Source: Hydrogenophaga sp.
Lineage (GTDB): Bacteria > Pseudomonadota > Gammaproteobacteria > Burkholderiales > Burkholderiaceae_C
Length of the DNA: 64,000 nt
Assembly: GCA_030653975.1 (NCBI GenBank)
Contig: JAURYH010000028.1
Location: 62,001-126,000 of the forward strand
Reading direction: 5' to 3'
Below, one piece after another: positions 29,945 through 40,945 of the stretch. The translations under genes and the position numbers were made by a program. Within the stretch, counting starts at the first letter, position 1. Each line of letters starts with the position of its first letter. The notes below the pieces were generated by a model. The model searched no databases, was not told the DNA's origin, and saw only the letters and a list, made by a program, of their open reading frames with translations.

Positions 29945-30481
29945 ATGAACGACACCACCACCCCAACCAGTGCACCCAAGGCGCGCAAGGCCGCCGACAA
30001 ATCGGCCCGCACGCGCGCCCGAGAATTCGCGCTGCAGGCGCTCTACCAGCACATGGTGGGCCGCAACGACACCGGTGACATCGACGCCTTCACGCGCGAC
30101 CTCTCCGGCTTCCACAAGGCCGACAGCGTGCACTACGATGCCCTGCTGCACGGCTGCGTGGCCCAGGCCGGCACGCTCGACGCGCTGATCACGCCCTTGC
30201 TCGATCGCCCGCTGGTCGAACTCTCGCCGATCGAGCGCGGCGTGCTCTGGATCGGCGCCTACGAGTTTCAGAACTGCCTCGACGTGCCCTGGCGCGTGGT
30301 CATCAACGAGTGCATTGAGCTGGCCAAGTCGTTCGGCGGCACCGACGGCCACAAATACGTCAACGGCGTGCTGCACCAGCTCGCCGCCCAGCTGCGACCG
30401 GCCGAGATCGCCGCTGCACCGAGCAAGGCGCCGGCGAGCAAGCCTTCGGGCCCGCGCAGCGATGGTGCCGACGAAGTCTGA
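29945..30481 (+). CDS. nusB: Transcription antitermination factor NusB
   Basis: NusB binds boxA RNA with NusE (S10) and supports rRNA antitermination. The 178-residue protein has a basic, Ala-rich N-terminal extension, then [16 protein letters not shown], the typical start of the NusB fold, and [28 protein letters not shown], the conserved C-terminal region (given in part). An extra 25-residue Ala/Pro/Lys tail follows. The ribH-nusB pairing is widespread in Proteobacteria. Confidence 0.95.
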   Translation: MNDTTTPTSAPKARKAADKSARTRAREFALQALYQHMVGRNDTGDIDAFTRDLSGFHKADSVHYDALLHGCVAQAGTLDALITPLLDRPLVELSPIERGVLWIGAYEFQNCLDVPWRVVINECIELAKSFGGTDGHKYVNGVLHQLAAQLRPAEIAAAPSKAPASKPSGPRSDGADEV

Positions 30482-30502
30482 GACCGGAACACCAGCCACA
30501 GC

Positions 30503-31719
30503 ATGCGGATTTCCCAACGTGCCCAGCGGGTCGAGCCTTTTTATGTGATGGAGCTGGCCAAGGCCGCGGCCGATCTGGCGGTCCAAGCCCAGCCCGGCGA
30601 CCGCCCGATGATCACGCTCAACATCGGTGAACCCGACTTCACCGCGCCGCCCCTGGTGCAGCAGGCCGCCGAACGTGCCATCCACGATGGCCGCAGCCAG
30701 TACACGCCGGCCACCGGCCTGCCCGCCCTGCGCCGCGCCATCAGCGGCTGGTACGCATCGCGCTTCGGGCTGGACATCGATCCCGGCCGCATCGTGATCA
30801 CCGCAGGCGCCTCGGCGGCGCTGCAACTGGCCTGCCTGGCGCTCATCGAGGCCGGTGACGAAGTGTTGATGCCCGATCCGAGCTACCCCTGCAACCGCCA
30901 GTTCGTGCAGGCGGCCGAAGGCAAGGCCGTGCTCATTCCCTCCGGCCCGACCGAGCGCTTCCAGCTCAGCGCGGCCCACGTCGAAGCGGCCTGGACACCG
31001 GCCACCCGCGGCGTGCTGCTCGCCTCGCCGTCCAACCCCACCGGCACCAGCATCGCGCGCGAGGAGCTGGAACGCATCGCCCGCTACGTGCGCGAGCGCG
31101 GTGGCGTGACGCTGGTCGACGAGATCTACCTCGGCCTCAGCTTTGATGCCGACTACGGCCACAGCGCACTCGGCCTGCCCGACGGCCTGGGCGATGAAAT
31201 CATCAGCGTCAACAGCTTCTCCAAATACTTCAACATGACCGGCTGGCGCCTGGGCTGGCTGGTGCTGCCGCCCGCGCTGGTGCCGGTGGTCGAACGGCTG
31301 GCGCAAAACCTGTTCATCTGCGCCAGCACCATCGCGCAACACGCGGCGCTGGCCTGCTTCGAGCCGGAGAGCCTGGCGGAATACGAGCGCCGCCGCGCCG
31401 AATTCAAGGCCCGGCGCGACTTCTTCATCCCCGAACTCAACCGCCTCGGCCTGACCGTGCCGGTCATGCCCGACGGTGCGTTCTACGCCTGGGCCGACGT
31501 GAGCGGCCTGTGCGAACGCTGGGGCATCCCGCCGCAGGGCGCGCGGCCCGACGAAGGCGGCAGCTGGACGCTGGCTTTTGAGTTGATGAAACGCTGCCAG
31601 CTCGCCACCACGCCCGGTCGCGATTTCGGCAACGCCGACCCCGGGCGTTACCTGCGTTTTTCCACCGCCAATTCGATGGCGCAGCTGCGCGAAGCGGTGG
31701 CCCGGCTGGAGGCGGCCCT

Positions 31720-31723
<4 letters not shown>
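30503..31723 (+). CDS. Class I/II pyridoxal-phosphate aminotransferase
   Basis: The 406-residue protein is a fold-type I aminotransferase. It has NIGEPDFTAPPLV, SQYTPATGLPALRRAI, SPSNPTGT, and the PLP lysine in NSFSKYFNMTGWRLGW. The exact amino acid substrate cannot be read from sequence; aspartate- or valine-type activity is possible. It lies 21 bases after nusB and overlaps ybgC by four bases, so it shares the rib-nusB-tol transcript. Confidence 0.9.
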
Positions 31724-32169
<446 letters not shown>

Positions 32170-32199
32170 ACCTTTCCCCCTCCAACCACTCCGAACGAC

Positions 32200-32892
32200 A
32201 TGACCCAAGATCTTTCCATCGTCCAGTTGCTGCTCAACGCCAGCTGGGTGGTCCAGGCCGTGGTGCTGCTGCTGGTGGTGGTGTCCATCGTCAGCTGGGC
32301 CGCCATCTTCCGCAAGGTCTTCGCGCTCAAGCGTGTGAACGCGCACAACGAGGTTTTTGAACGCGAGTTCTGGTCGGGCGCCAACCTCAACGACCTCTAC
32401 GCCGCAGCCGCCCAGAGCGCGCGCCACGGCGGCCCGCTGGAACGCATCTTTGCCAGCGGCATGCGCGAATACCAGAAACTGCGCGAACGCCACATCAGCG
32501 ACAACGGCACCCTGCTCGACGGCGCACGCCGCGCCATGCGCGCGAGCTTCCAGCGCGAGCTCGACGTGATGGAAGCCAACCTCTCCTTCCTCGGCACGGT
32601 CGGCTCGGTGGCGCCCTATGTCGGCCTGTTCGGCACCGTCTGGGGCATCATGCACGCCTTCACCGGCCTGGCCGCGCTCGCCCAGGTGACGCTGGCCAGC
32701 GTGGCGCCCGGCATCGCCGAAGCCCTGGTGGCCACCGCCATCGGCCTCTTCGCCGCCATCCCCGCCGTGGTCGCCTACAACCGCTTCGCCCACGACATCG
32801 ACCGCGTAGCCAACCGCATGGAAACCTTCATGGAAGAGTTCTCCAACATCCTGCAGCGCAACCTGGGCCACCAGTCGGCTTCGGGTCACTGA
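32200..32892 (+). CDS. tolQ: Tol-Pal system proton channel subunit TolQ
   Basis: TolQ with TolR forms the proton-driven motor that energises TolA during cell division and outer-membrane constriction. The 230-residue protein has three membrane helices in the MotA/ExbB arrangement: one near residues 12-35, and two in the C-terminal half with GSVAPYVGLFGTVWGIMHAF and TAIGLFAAIPAVVAYN. The large cytoplasmic loop lies between helices one and two. It is two bases from tolR. Confidence 0.95.
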   Translation: MTQDLSIVQLLLNASWVVQAVVLLLVVVSIVSWAAIFRKVFALKRVNAHNEVFEREFWSGANLNDLYAAAAQSARHGGPLERIFASGMREYQKLRERHISDNGTLLDGARRAMRASFQRELDVMEANLSFLGTVGSVAPYVGLFGTVWGIMHAFTGLAALAQVTLASVAPGIAEALVATAIGLFAAIPAVVAYNRFAHDIDRVANRMETFMEEFSNILQRNLGHQSASGH

Positions 32893-32893
32893 C

Positions 32894-33334
<441 letters not shown>

Positions 33335-33345
33335 CCCCCCCGCCA

Positions 33346-34257
33346 ATGCAGATCACCGCCGACACCCACGACCTCAAACCGCCACGCCCGGGCCGCTGGC
33401 TGGGGCCCGTGGGTCTTGCGCTGGTGGCCCATGCCCTGCTCATGGGCGCGCTGACCTGGGGTGTGCACTGGCAGAAGGACGAACCGCTGGTGTCGTTCGA
33501 AGCCGAACTCTGGTCGAGCGTGCCGCGTGAAGCCGCCCCACGCGCGGTGCAGCCGCCCCCACCCCCTCCACCGCCGCCCGAACCCGAGGCGCGGCCCGAA
33601 CCCAAACCCGAACCGCGCCCGGCACCGCCGCCACCGCCGGCGGTGAAACAGGCCGATATCGCCACCGCTCAGGCCAAGAAGAAGGCCGATGCCGAGAAGC
33701 GGGAACTGGCGGAGAAAGCCGCGGCCAAACGCAAGGCCGAGGCACTGGAAAAAGAAAAAGAGGCCAAGAAGAAAGCCGCTGAAAAACTCGCTGCCGACAA
33801 AAAGGCCCGAGAGGAGAAGCTGGCTGATCAGAAAGCGGAGAAAGCGGAGAAGGCCGAAAGGGCCAGAGAAGTCGCAGAAGAGAAGTTGCGCGACCAGCTT
33901 CGGCGCGAACAGGTTGCCCGCATGATGGGGCAGGTCGGCGCCAGCGGCAGCCCGGACGCTCGCGGCTCTGCTGCCCAATCAAGCGCCCCGTCGTCGGGCT
34001 ATGGCAACCGTGTTCGCGAGCGCATCCGCCCCAACATCCGCTACTCGGAAGAGCTTCCCCGGAATCTGCTGACCGAGATTGAAGTTCGGACCTTGGCCGA
34101 CGGCACCATCTCCTCGCGCCGTGTGGTGAAAAGCAGCGGCAATGCAGCCTGGGACGACGCAGCCCTGCGCGCCATCGACCGCACCGGCAGCCTGCCGCGC
34201 GACACCGACGGGCGCGTGCCATCGCCGATGATCGTGGAGATGCGCCCGCTCGACTGA
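33346..34257 (+). CDS. tolA: Cell envelope integrity protein TolA
   Basis: TolA spans the periplasm and contacts Pal/TolB at the outer membrane. The 303-residue protein has an N-terminal membrane helix (about residues 20-38), a Pro-rich segment with nine consecutive prolines, a long Ala/Lys/Glu helix (about residues 105-190), and a TonB-like C-terminal domain from GYGNRVRERIRPNI to the end. This order is the TolA domain I-II-III plan. Unusually, tolB and pal do not follow; the next gene is on the other strand. Confidence 0.92.
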   Translation: MQITADTHDLKPPRPGRWLGPVGLALVAHALLMGALTWGVHWQKDEPLVSFEAELWSSVPREAAPRAVQPPPPPPPPPEPEARPEPKPEPRPAPPPPPAVKQADIATAQAKKKADAEKRELAEKAAAKRKAEALEKEKEAKKKAAEKLAADKKAREEKLADQKAEKAEKAERAREVAEEKLRDQLRREQVARMMGQVGASGSPDARGSAAQSSAPSSGYGNRVRERIRPNIRYSEELPRNLLTEIEVRTLADGTISSRRVVKSSGNAAWDDAALRAIDRTGSLPRDTDGRVPSPMIVEMRPLD

Positions 34258-34303
34258 CCCGCACTGCCCAGCCCAGCCCCGCACCGGGGCCCGGCTCGGC
34301 CGC

Positions 34304-35167
34304 TCAGCGCAGCAGCAGCGTCGGAATGCGCGCCGAACGCAGCAGGTCGGTTGTCCGGCTGCCCACGAACAGGCTGCGCAGGGGTGAGTGGGTGTAGGCG
34401 CCCATCACCAGCAGGTCGATGCCCTTGGACTGGATGGCCTGCGCGATCGTGGTTTCGGGGTCGCCCGGCACGATCTCCCCCACCACGCCATAGCCGGCAC
34501 TTTCCAGCGTCTCCGTCGCCCAGGCCATTTGTTTGGGGCCGTCCTGGCTGGCCTTGCCCGACATCAGCACGTGCACCGGCAGTCCCTGGAACAAGGGGCT
34601 GGCCGCCACCATCTCGACACCCCGGCGCGTGATGCTGCTGCCGTCGAAAGCGATCAGCACGCGCTCGGGCGCCTTGAAGCCTTCGGTGACGGTCAGGATG
34701 GGGCGGTCCAGCGCGCGCACCACCCGCTCCACGTTGCGCCCCAGGTCGCGCTGCGTGTTGTTGGCCGACTCACCGCGGCGGCCCAGCACGAAGAGGCGCA
34801 CACCGGCCTGCTGTTCGTGCAGGGTCTCGTCGAGATGGCCCATGCGCTGGCGCACGTCCACGGTCATCACGCCGGCGGCCAGCGCGCGCTCACGCAAGCG
34901 GTTGAGAAACAGGCGCCCCTGTTCGCGCGCGGCCTTCGTACGCGCTTCGTCGGCCTCGGCGAGTTCGCCCAGCAGGTGCTCCTGGGCGTTCGGCGTGAGC
35001 GAGCCGCTGTGGTCCTGGCTCCGGCTGGTTTCCGGGTGGCGATCGATCACGTGCAGCAACTCCAGCGGCGCGGCCATGCGCTGTGCCGCCCAGGCGGCGT
35101 AGTCGGTCACATGGTCGGCATAGGCGGACTGGTCCACACAGGCGAGAACTTTGTTGTCGATGGTCAT
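34304..35167 (-). CDS. Tandem-domain universal stress protein
   Basis: The 287-residue protein has two UspA domains. The first begins NKVLACVDQSAYADHV and includes RLFVLGRRGESAN; the second begins ERVLIAFDGSSITRRG and ends with the ATP-binding loop VMGAYTHSPLRSLFVGSRT, the G-2x-G-9x-G(S/T) pattern. Such proteins bind ATP or ADP and modulate stress survival. It lies 10 bases downstream of the SulP transporter on the same strand, and the two are often linked, suggesting bicarbonate, sulfate or stress coupling. It is convergent with tolA. Confidence 0.93.
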   Translation of the reverse strand: MTIDNKVLACVDQSAYADHVTDYAAWAAQRMAAPLELLHVIDRHPETSRSQDHSGSLTPNAQEHLLGELAEADEARTKAAREQGRLFLNRLRERALAAGVMTVDVRQRMGHLDETLHEQQAGVRLFVLGRRGESANNTQRDLGRNVERVVRALDRPILTVTEGFKAPERVLIAFDGSSITRRGVEMVAASPLFQGLPVHVLMSGKASQDGPKQMAWATETLESAGYGVVGEIVPGDPETTIAQAIQSKGIDLLVMGAYTHSPLRSLFVGSRTTDLLRSARIPTLLLR

Positions 35168-35177
35168 GTTGTGTCTT

Positions 35178-36656
35178 TCAGTGGCCCATGAGCATGTCTT
35201 CGGCGCCGTCCTTGTCGTGCACGCCGAACTTGTCCACCATCGTGGCGCTGGCCTGGTTCAAACCGATGATCTCGACCTCGGTGCCCTCGCGCCGGAACTT
35301 CAGCACCACCTTGTCGAGCGCGCTCACGGCGGTGATGTCCCAGAAGTGGGCGCGGCCCACGTCGATGCGCACGCGCTCGATCACTTCCTTGAAGTCGAAG
35401 GCGTTGTTGAAGCGGTCGGCGGTGGCGAAAAACACCTGGCCGGTGACGGTGTAGGTGCGCAGGCGACCTTCATCCTCGGCCAGTGACCGGATGCGCAGGA
35501 TCTGCCCCACCTTGTGGGCAAAGAAGAAGCCGGAGAGCAGCACGCCCGTGAGCACGCCCTTGGCCAGATCGTGCGTGGCCACGGTGACCACCACGGTCGC
35601 CACCATCACCACGCTGGAGCTGGCCGGGTGTTCGCGCAGGCTTTTGATCGACCCCCAGCTGAAGGTGCCGATCGAGACCATGATCATCACGGCCACCAGC
35701 GCGGCCATGGGGATCTGCTGGACCCACTCGCCCAGGAACACCACCAGAATCAGCAGCACCACGCCGGCCACCAGGGTGGACAGGCGCCCGCGCCCGCCCG
35801 ACTTCACGTTGATCACGCTCTGGCCGATCATGGCGCAGCCGGCCATGCCACCGATGAAGCCGCTGGCGATGTTGGCCACACCCTGGCCCACACACTCGCG
35901 GTTCTTGTCGCTCTTGGTGTCGGTCAGGTCGTCGACGATGGTCGCGGTCATCAGCGATTCGAGCAGGCCCACCACCATCAGCGTGAGCGAATACGGGAAG
36001 ATGATCTTCAGCGTCTCGAAGTTGAACGGGATGTCGGGGATCAGGAACACCGGCAGGCTGTCGGGCAGTTCGCCCATGTCGCCCACGGTGCGGATGTCCA
36101 GGTCGAGGAACATGTAGACCCCCGTGAGCACGACGATGGTGACCAGCGGCGAAGGCACCGCCCTGGTGATGTAGGGGAAGCCGTAGATGATGGCCAGACC
36201 GGCGGCGGTCATGGCGTAGACATGCCAGGTGACGTTGGTCAGCTCGGGCAGCTGTGCCATGAAGATCAGGATGGCCAGCGCGTTGACGAAGCCGGTGACC
36301 ACCGAACGCGACACAAAGCGCATCAGCGCACCGAGGTTGATCCAGCCCGCGACGATCTGGAGCACACCCGTCAGCACCGTGGCCGCCAGCAGGTATTGCA
36401 GGCCGTGGTCTTTCACCAGCGTGACCATGAGCAGCGCCATGGCACCGGTGGCGGCAGAGATCATGCCCGGGCGCCCGCCCACAAACGCGATCACCACCGC
36501 GATACAGAACGAGGCGTAAAGGCCGACCTTGGGGTCCACCCCGGCGATGATGGAAAACGCGATGGCTTCGGGAATCAGTGCCAGCGCCACGACCAGGCCG
36601 GCCAGCACATCGTTGCGGACGTTGGACATCCAGTCCTGTTGGAAATTCTTGAACAA
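35178..36656 (-). CDS. SulP-family anion transporter with STAS domain
   Basis: The 492-residue protein is an inner-membrane SulP transporter with about 10-14 helices, the N-terminal [24 protein letters not shown] segment (shown by its [12 protein letters not shown] core), and a C-terminal STAS domain ending the protein ([15 protein letters not shown]). Substrates of the family include sulfate and bicarbonate; STAS usually binds regulators such as ACP. TTG 36656 is preferred because GGAG lies eight bases upstream and family similarity begins there; the upstream frame extension looks non-coding. It precedes the universal stress gene. Confidence 0.9.
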   Translation of the reverse strand: MFKNFQQDWMSNVRNDVLAGLVVALALIPEAIAFSIIAGVDPKVGLYASFCIAVVIAFVGGRPGMISAATGAMALLMVTLVKDHGLQYLLAATVLTGVLQIVAGWINLGALMRFVSRSVVTGFVNALAILIFMAQLPELTNVTWHVYAMTAAGLAIIYGFPYITRAVPSPLVTIVVLTGVYMFLDLDIRTVGDMGELPDSLPVFLIPDIPFNFETLKIIFPYSLTLMVVGLLESLMTATIVDDLTDTKSDKNRECVGQGVANIASGFIGGMAGCAMIGQSVINVKSGGRGRLSTLVAGVVLLILVVFLGEWVQQIPMAALVAVMIMVSIGTFSWGSIKSLREHPASSSVVMVATVVVTVATHDLAKGVLTGVLLSGFFFAHKVGQILRIRSLAEDEGRLRTYTVTGQVFFATADRFNNAFDFKEVIERVRIDVGRAHFWDITAVSALDKVVLKFRREGTEVEIIGLNQASATMVDKFGVHDKDGAEDMLMGH

Positions 36657-37004
36657 AACAGACACTCCAGTGACAAAGCGGACAAGCCGCCGCCGCACAA
36701 AACGACACAGGGGAATAAAGGACAACCGACCCGTCGGGCGCCAGCACAACGGTCAACCGGAGGCACACCGGCCATGAAAATCCCAGCAAGTTTTGATCCA
36801 GTCCCCGACCTGCGCCTCACCCGGCCTGCGCACAAGCGCGCGCGGGGCCGGGTACAGCCGTGGACGAGAGGATCGCTGGAACTTACAAGGGTGACTCCGG
36901 AAACGGGACCGAGCCGGGTGGGTGACGCCATGCAGCGCAGCCCGGTGGTCATGAAAGCTTTTGATTCTAACGGGAAGCTTCGGCAGTGCCCGGCCCGCTG
37001 GCGA
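36657..37004. other. Intergenic region upstream of the SulP gene
   Basis: These 348 bases separate the SulP start from the response-regulator remnant. No supported gene or strong promoter pair was identified. The region should contain the SulP promoter and the end of the dnaE transcript. Confidence 0.5.
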
Positions 37005-37226
37005 TCAGGGTGCCACTCGGTCCCCGGTCGACGAGGTCTCGGCGCCAGCGAGCACGTCTTGCCGCACGCGCTGGAGTTCGGCCGCATCCACCGGCTTGTG
37101 CAGCACGGCGGCAAACAGCGACTGCAGCAGCTCGGGCGCGACCTCGTTCGCATGCCCGCTCATCAGCACGATGGGTGGGGGTGAGGTGGTGGCGCGGATG
37201 CGATGCGCGAGACCCACGCCATCGGG
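37005..37226 (-). pseudogene. C-terminal fragment of a response-regulator receiver domain
   Basis: On the minus strand the frame reads PDGVGLAHRIRA, then PPPIVLMSGHANE, and LFAAVLHKPVDAAEL. These are helix 3, strand 4 with the conserved serine, and strand 5 with the conserved Lys-Pro of CheY-like receivers. The N-terminal half with the acidic pocket and phospho-aspartate is absent: similarity stops near 37226, only 95 bases from the dnaE stop, and the sequence before it is unlike a receiver. An internal GTG at 37217 could allow a 70-residue product, but a decayed remnant is more likely. Confidence 0.65.
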
Positions 37227-37321
37227 CCGGGGTTGAGGTGCGAAAGCCCCGGCGGGGTGACGCAGTTGGCATTGAGCCCGCTTCTGGCACCCGGTCGGAA
37301 GGACGGCAGGGCGCGCAACCG

Positions 37322-40300
37322 TCAGTCGAACACGATTTCGGCGCGCCGATCGTGCGCCTGCGCCATCCAGCTCGCGAGCGCCGCGTCGGTCGGGAAGAAC
37401 AGCGCGCGGTCGTCCAGCTGCAGCTCACACTGCGCGCCCGCGCGGTGCAGCGCCAGCCGCACCGGCAGGCCACGCACCAGCTCACCCTGTTCGGTGGCTT
37501 CGCGCTTGGGCGGAAACGCCTTCACCAGATCGGCCACCGCCGGTGCATGGCCGTTGACCGCCACGCGCAGGTATTTGCCAAAACGGCAGCGCGCCGCGGC
37601 CAGGTCCCAGATCTGCTGGATCTTCAGCCGCAGGCCACCCGAAAAACGGTCGGGCTGGGCCACGGCCTGCACGACGATGAGTTCGTCGTCTTTCAGCAGG
37701 TTGCGGTGCAGGTTGATCAGGTTCTCGTCGGCGCTGACTTCGAGCACGGCGGTCTTGTCGTCGATCTTGAACAGCGCGAGCTTGCCGCGCTGGCCGTTGA
37801 TGATGCGGAAGTCGGTCACGATGCCGGCCAGGATCACCGGGTCGCGGCTCTCTTTCACATCGGCCAGCTCGGTGCGGGCAAAGCGCCGCACCTCGCGCTG
37901 CACCTCGTCGAACAGATGGCCGGAGAAGTAGAAACCGATGGCGGTCTTCTCCAGCGTGAGCTGCTCTTTCACGCCCCAGGGCGTGGTGGGCACCAGGTCG
38001 GGCTCCTGCGTGCTGGATCCGTGGTCGTCCTCACCCATCATGTCGAACAGACCGCCCTGGTTGGCATTGGCCACGCTGGCGGCAGCGAAGTCGAAGGCCC
38101 GCTCCACCGAGGCCAGCACCTCGGCGCGGTTCAGGTGCAGCGAGTCGAAGGCACCGGCCTTGATGAGCGCCTCCACGGTGCGCTTGTTCAGGCGCTGGCG
38201 GTCCACCCGGCGGCAGAAATCGAACAGGCTCCTGAACGGGCCGGACTCTGCGCCGTTGGGGCCTTCGCCGCGGCCTTCACGCGCCGCCACGATGGCGTCG
38301 ATCGCCTGCTGGCCGGTGCCCTTGATGGCGCCCAGGCCGTAGCGGATGGACTTGTCGGTGATGGGCTCGAAGCGGTGGAAGCCGCGGTTCACGTCGGGCG
38401 CCTCGAAGGCGATGCCCATCTTCTTCGCGTCTTCCCACAACACCCTGAGCTTGTCGGTGTCGTCCATTTCCACCGTCATGTTGGCGCAGAAGAACTCGGC
38501 CGTGTAGTGCACCTTGAGCCAGCCGGTGTGGTAAGCCAGCAGCGAGTAGGCGGCGGCGTGCGACTTGTTGAAGCCGTAGCCAGCGAACTTCTCCATCAGG
38601 TCAAAAACCTCGTCGGCCTTTTCTTCGCTGATGTTGTTCTTGGCCGCACCGGCGCGGAAGATCGCGCGGTGTTCGGCCATCTCCTCGGCCTTTTTCTTGC
38701 CCATCGCGCGGCGCAGCATGTCGGCGCCGCCGAGCGAATAACCGCCCAGGATCTGCGCGGTCTGCATCACCTGCTCCTGGTAGACCATGATGCCGTAGGT
38801 CTCGGAGAGCATTTCGGCCACCAGCGGGTGCGGGTACTCGATCACCTCGCGCCCGTGCTTGCGCGCCACGAAGCTGGGGATCAGGTCCATGGGCCCCGGA
38901 CGGTACAGCGCGTTCAGGGCGATCAGGTCTTCCAGGCGGCTCGGTTTGGCGTCTTTCAGCATGCCCTGCATGCCGCGGCTTTCAAACTGGAACACGGCTT
39001 CGGTCTGGCCACGCGAGAACAGCGCATACACGCGCTGGTCGTCCAGCGGAATGTCTTCGAAGCGGAAGTTTTCCTGCCCCTTGTGGCGCTTCATGATGAA
39101 CTCGCGCGCGATCTCCAGGATGGTCAGCGTGGCCAGCCCCAAAAAGTCGAACTTCACCAGGCCGATGGCCTCCACGTCATCCTTGTCGTACTGGCTCACC
39201 GCCGAGTTGCTGCCGGGCTGCATGTAGAGGGGGCAGAAGTCGGTGAGCTTGCCCGGCGCGATCAGCACACCACCGGCGTGCATGCCGATGTTGCGTGTCA
39301 TGCCTTCGAGCTTCTGCGCCAGCTCGATCAGGGTCTTGACGTCGTCTTCCTTCTGGATGCGCTCGGCCAGCACCGGCTCCATCTCGATCGCGTAGTTGTT
39401 CTTGTCGCCCTCCGGTTTCGGGTTGGGCGGGTACTGCAGCGTGACCGACATGCCCGGCTTGTTCGGGATCAGCTTGGAAATACCGTCGCAGAAGCCGTAG
39501 GAAAAATCGAGCACGCGGCCGACGTCGCGGATCGCCGCGCGCGCGGCCATGGTGCCGAAGGTGGCGATCTGGCTCACGGCGTCCTTGCCGTAGCGGTCCT
39601 TCACATAGTCGATCACGCGGTCGCGATTCGACTGGCAGAAATCGATGTCGAAGTCGGGCATCGAGACGCGTTCCGGGTTCAGGAAACGCTCGAACAGCAG
39701 GTTGTACTGCAGCGGATCGAGGTCGGTGATCAGCAGCGCATACGCCACCAGCGAACCGGCGCCGGAGCCCCGGCCCGGGCCCACCGGGCAGCCGTTTTCC
39801 TTCGCCCACTTGATGAAGTCCGACACGATGAGGAAGTAGCCCGGGAAGCCCATCTTGAGGATGGTGTTGAGCTCGAACTCCAGCCGCTCCACGTAGCGCG
39901 CACGAACCTCTTCGCGCTTGGCCTCGTTCGGGAACAGGTGGCGCAACCGCCCTTCCAGCCCCTCGTAAGAGACGTGGCGGAAATAGTCCTCCACGGACAT
40001 GACCACGCCGTTCACCGGCGGGATCGGGAAGTTGGGCAGTTGCGGTTTGCCCAGCACCAGCGTGAGGCTGCAGCGTTTGGCGATCTCCAGCGTGTTGGCC
40101 ACGGCGCTCGGGATGTCGGCGAACAGCGCCTCCATCTGCGCCGCGCTCTTGAAATACTGCTCACGCGTGAAGCGGCGCACACGCCGGTTGTTGCCCAGGA
40201 TCTCGCCGTCGGAAATGCAGACCCGCGCTTCATGCGCCTCGTAGTCGTCGGGTTCCAGGAACTGCACCGGGTGTGTGGCCACCACCGGCAGGTGCAGCCG

Positions 40301-40888
40301 GGCCGCCAGTTGCACGGCAGCCGTCACATGGCGTTCGTCGTCCACGCGGCCGGCGCGCTGCAGCTCGATGTAGAAGCGGTGGGTAAACAGACCGGCGAGC
40401 TTCAGGGCCACGTCGGCGGCGCGGTTCGCATCGCCCTGGATCAGCGCCTGCCCGACCGGCCCGGCCTGCGCGCCCGACAACATCAGCAGACCGCCATTGA
40501 GTTCTTCCAGCCACTCGCGCTGCACCAGCGCCCCGCCCCGGCCGTCGCTGCGCGTCCAGGCGCGCGCCAGCAGCTCGCTCAGGTTCAGGTAACCCTGCTT
40601 GTCCTGCACCAGCAGGATCACGCGCGGCGCGGCCGGCTGGTGGCTGCCGGGCATGGCGTTCGGCGTTTCCTCGGTGAAACCCTGCAGCATCACTTCGGCA
40701 CCCAGCAAGGGCTTCACGCCCTCGCCGCGAGCGGCCTTGTAGAACTTGACCGCGCCAAACAGGTTGCTCAGGTCTGTGATCGCCAGCGCGGGCTGGCCAT
40801 CGGCCGCCGCGGCGGCCACCACCTCGTCGATGCGGTTGGTGCCGTCAACGACGGAGAACTCGGTGTGTAGGCGCAGGTGGATGAACAT
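37322..40888 (-). CDS. dnaE: DNA polymerase III subunit alpha
   Basis: DnaE is the replicative polymerase. The 1188-residue protein starts FIHLRLHTEFSVVDG (PHP domain), has the palm with GPGRGSGAGSLVAYAL and the catalytic acidic motif PDFDIDFCQSNRD, followed by the finger region GYGFNKSHAAAYSLLAY, a helix-hairpin-helix and an OB fold (AGIVTDFRIINGQRGK). Order and length match DnaE1. The minus-strand ATG is at 40888. It is not visibly in an operon; the COG4648 gene lies 57 bases upstream on the same strand. Confidence 0.97.
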   Translation of the reverse strand: MFIHLRLHTEFSVVDGTNRIDEVVAAAAADGQPALAITDLSNLFGAVKFYKAARGEGVKPLLGAEVMLQGFTEETPNAMPGSHQPAAPRVILLVQDKQGYLNLSELLARAWTRSDGRGGALVQREWLEELNGGLLMLSGAQAGPVGQALIQGDANRAADVALKLAGLFTHRFYIELQRAGRVDDERHVTAAVQLAARLHLPVVATHPVQFLEPDDYEAHEARVCISDGEILGNNRRVRRFTREQYFKSAAQMEALFADIPSAVANTLEIAKRCSLTLVLGKPQLPNFPIPPVNGVVMSVEDYFRHVSYEGLEGRLRHLFPNEAKREEVRARYVERLEFELNTILKMGFPGYFLIVSDFIKWAKENGCPVGPGRGSGAGSLVAYALLITDLDPLQYNLLFERFLNPERVSMPDFDIDFCQSNRDRVIDYVKDRYGKDAVSQIATFGTMAARAAIRDVGRVLDFSYGFCDGISKLIPNKPGMSVTLQYPPNPKPEGDKNNYAIEMEPVLAERIQKEDDVKTLIELAQKLEGMTRNIGMHAGGVLIAPGKLTDFCPLYMQPGSNSAVSQYDKDDVEAIGLVKFDFLGLATLTILEIAREFIMKRHKGQENFRFEDIPLDDQRVYALFSRGQTEAVFQFESRGMQGMLKDAKPSRLEDLIALNALYRPGPMDLIPSFVARKHGREVIEYPHPLVAEMLSETYGIMVYQEQVMQTAQILGGYSLGGADMLRRAMGKKKAEEMAEHRAIFRAGAAKNNISEEKADEVFDLMEKFAGYGFNKSHAAAYSLLAYHTGWLKVHYTAEFFCANMTVEMDDTDKLRVLWEDAKKMGIAFEAPDVNRGFHRFEPITDKSIRYGLGAIKGTGQQAIDAIVAAREGRGEGPNGAESGPFRSLFDFCRRVDRQRLNKRTVEALIKAGAFDSLHLNRAEVLASVERAFDFAAASVANANQGGLFDMMGEDDHGSSTQEPDLVPTTPWGVKEQLTLEKTAIGFYFSGHLFDEVQREVRRFARTELADVKESRDPVILAGIVTDFRIINGQRGKLALFKIDDKTAVLEVSADENLINLHRNLLKDDELIVVQAVAQPDRFSGGLRLKIQQIWDLAAARCRFGKYLRVAVNGHAPAVADLVKAFPPKREATEQGELVRGLPVRLALHRAGAQCELQLDDRALFFPTDAALASWMAQAHDRRAEIVFD

Positions 40889-40945
40889 CGGTCGGTTTTG
40901 TCTCGGGAGGGGTCTGCGGGCAGGCGTGAAAGGCGCTCAGCGCCT

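Noticed and set aside
36986-40870. Very long plus-strand open frame opposite dnaE
   Set aside because: It is antisense to the intact dnaE gene, is rich in Arg/His/Gln/Val and has no domain signature; high GC at third codon positions explains its length.
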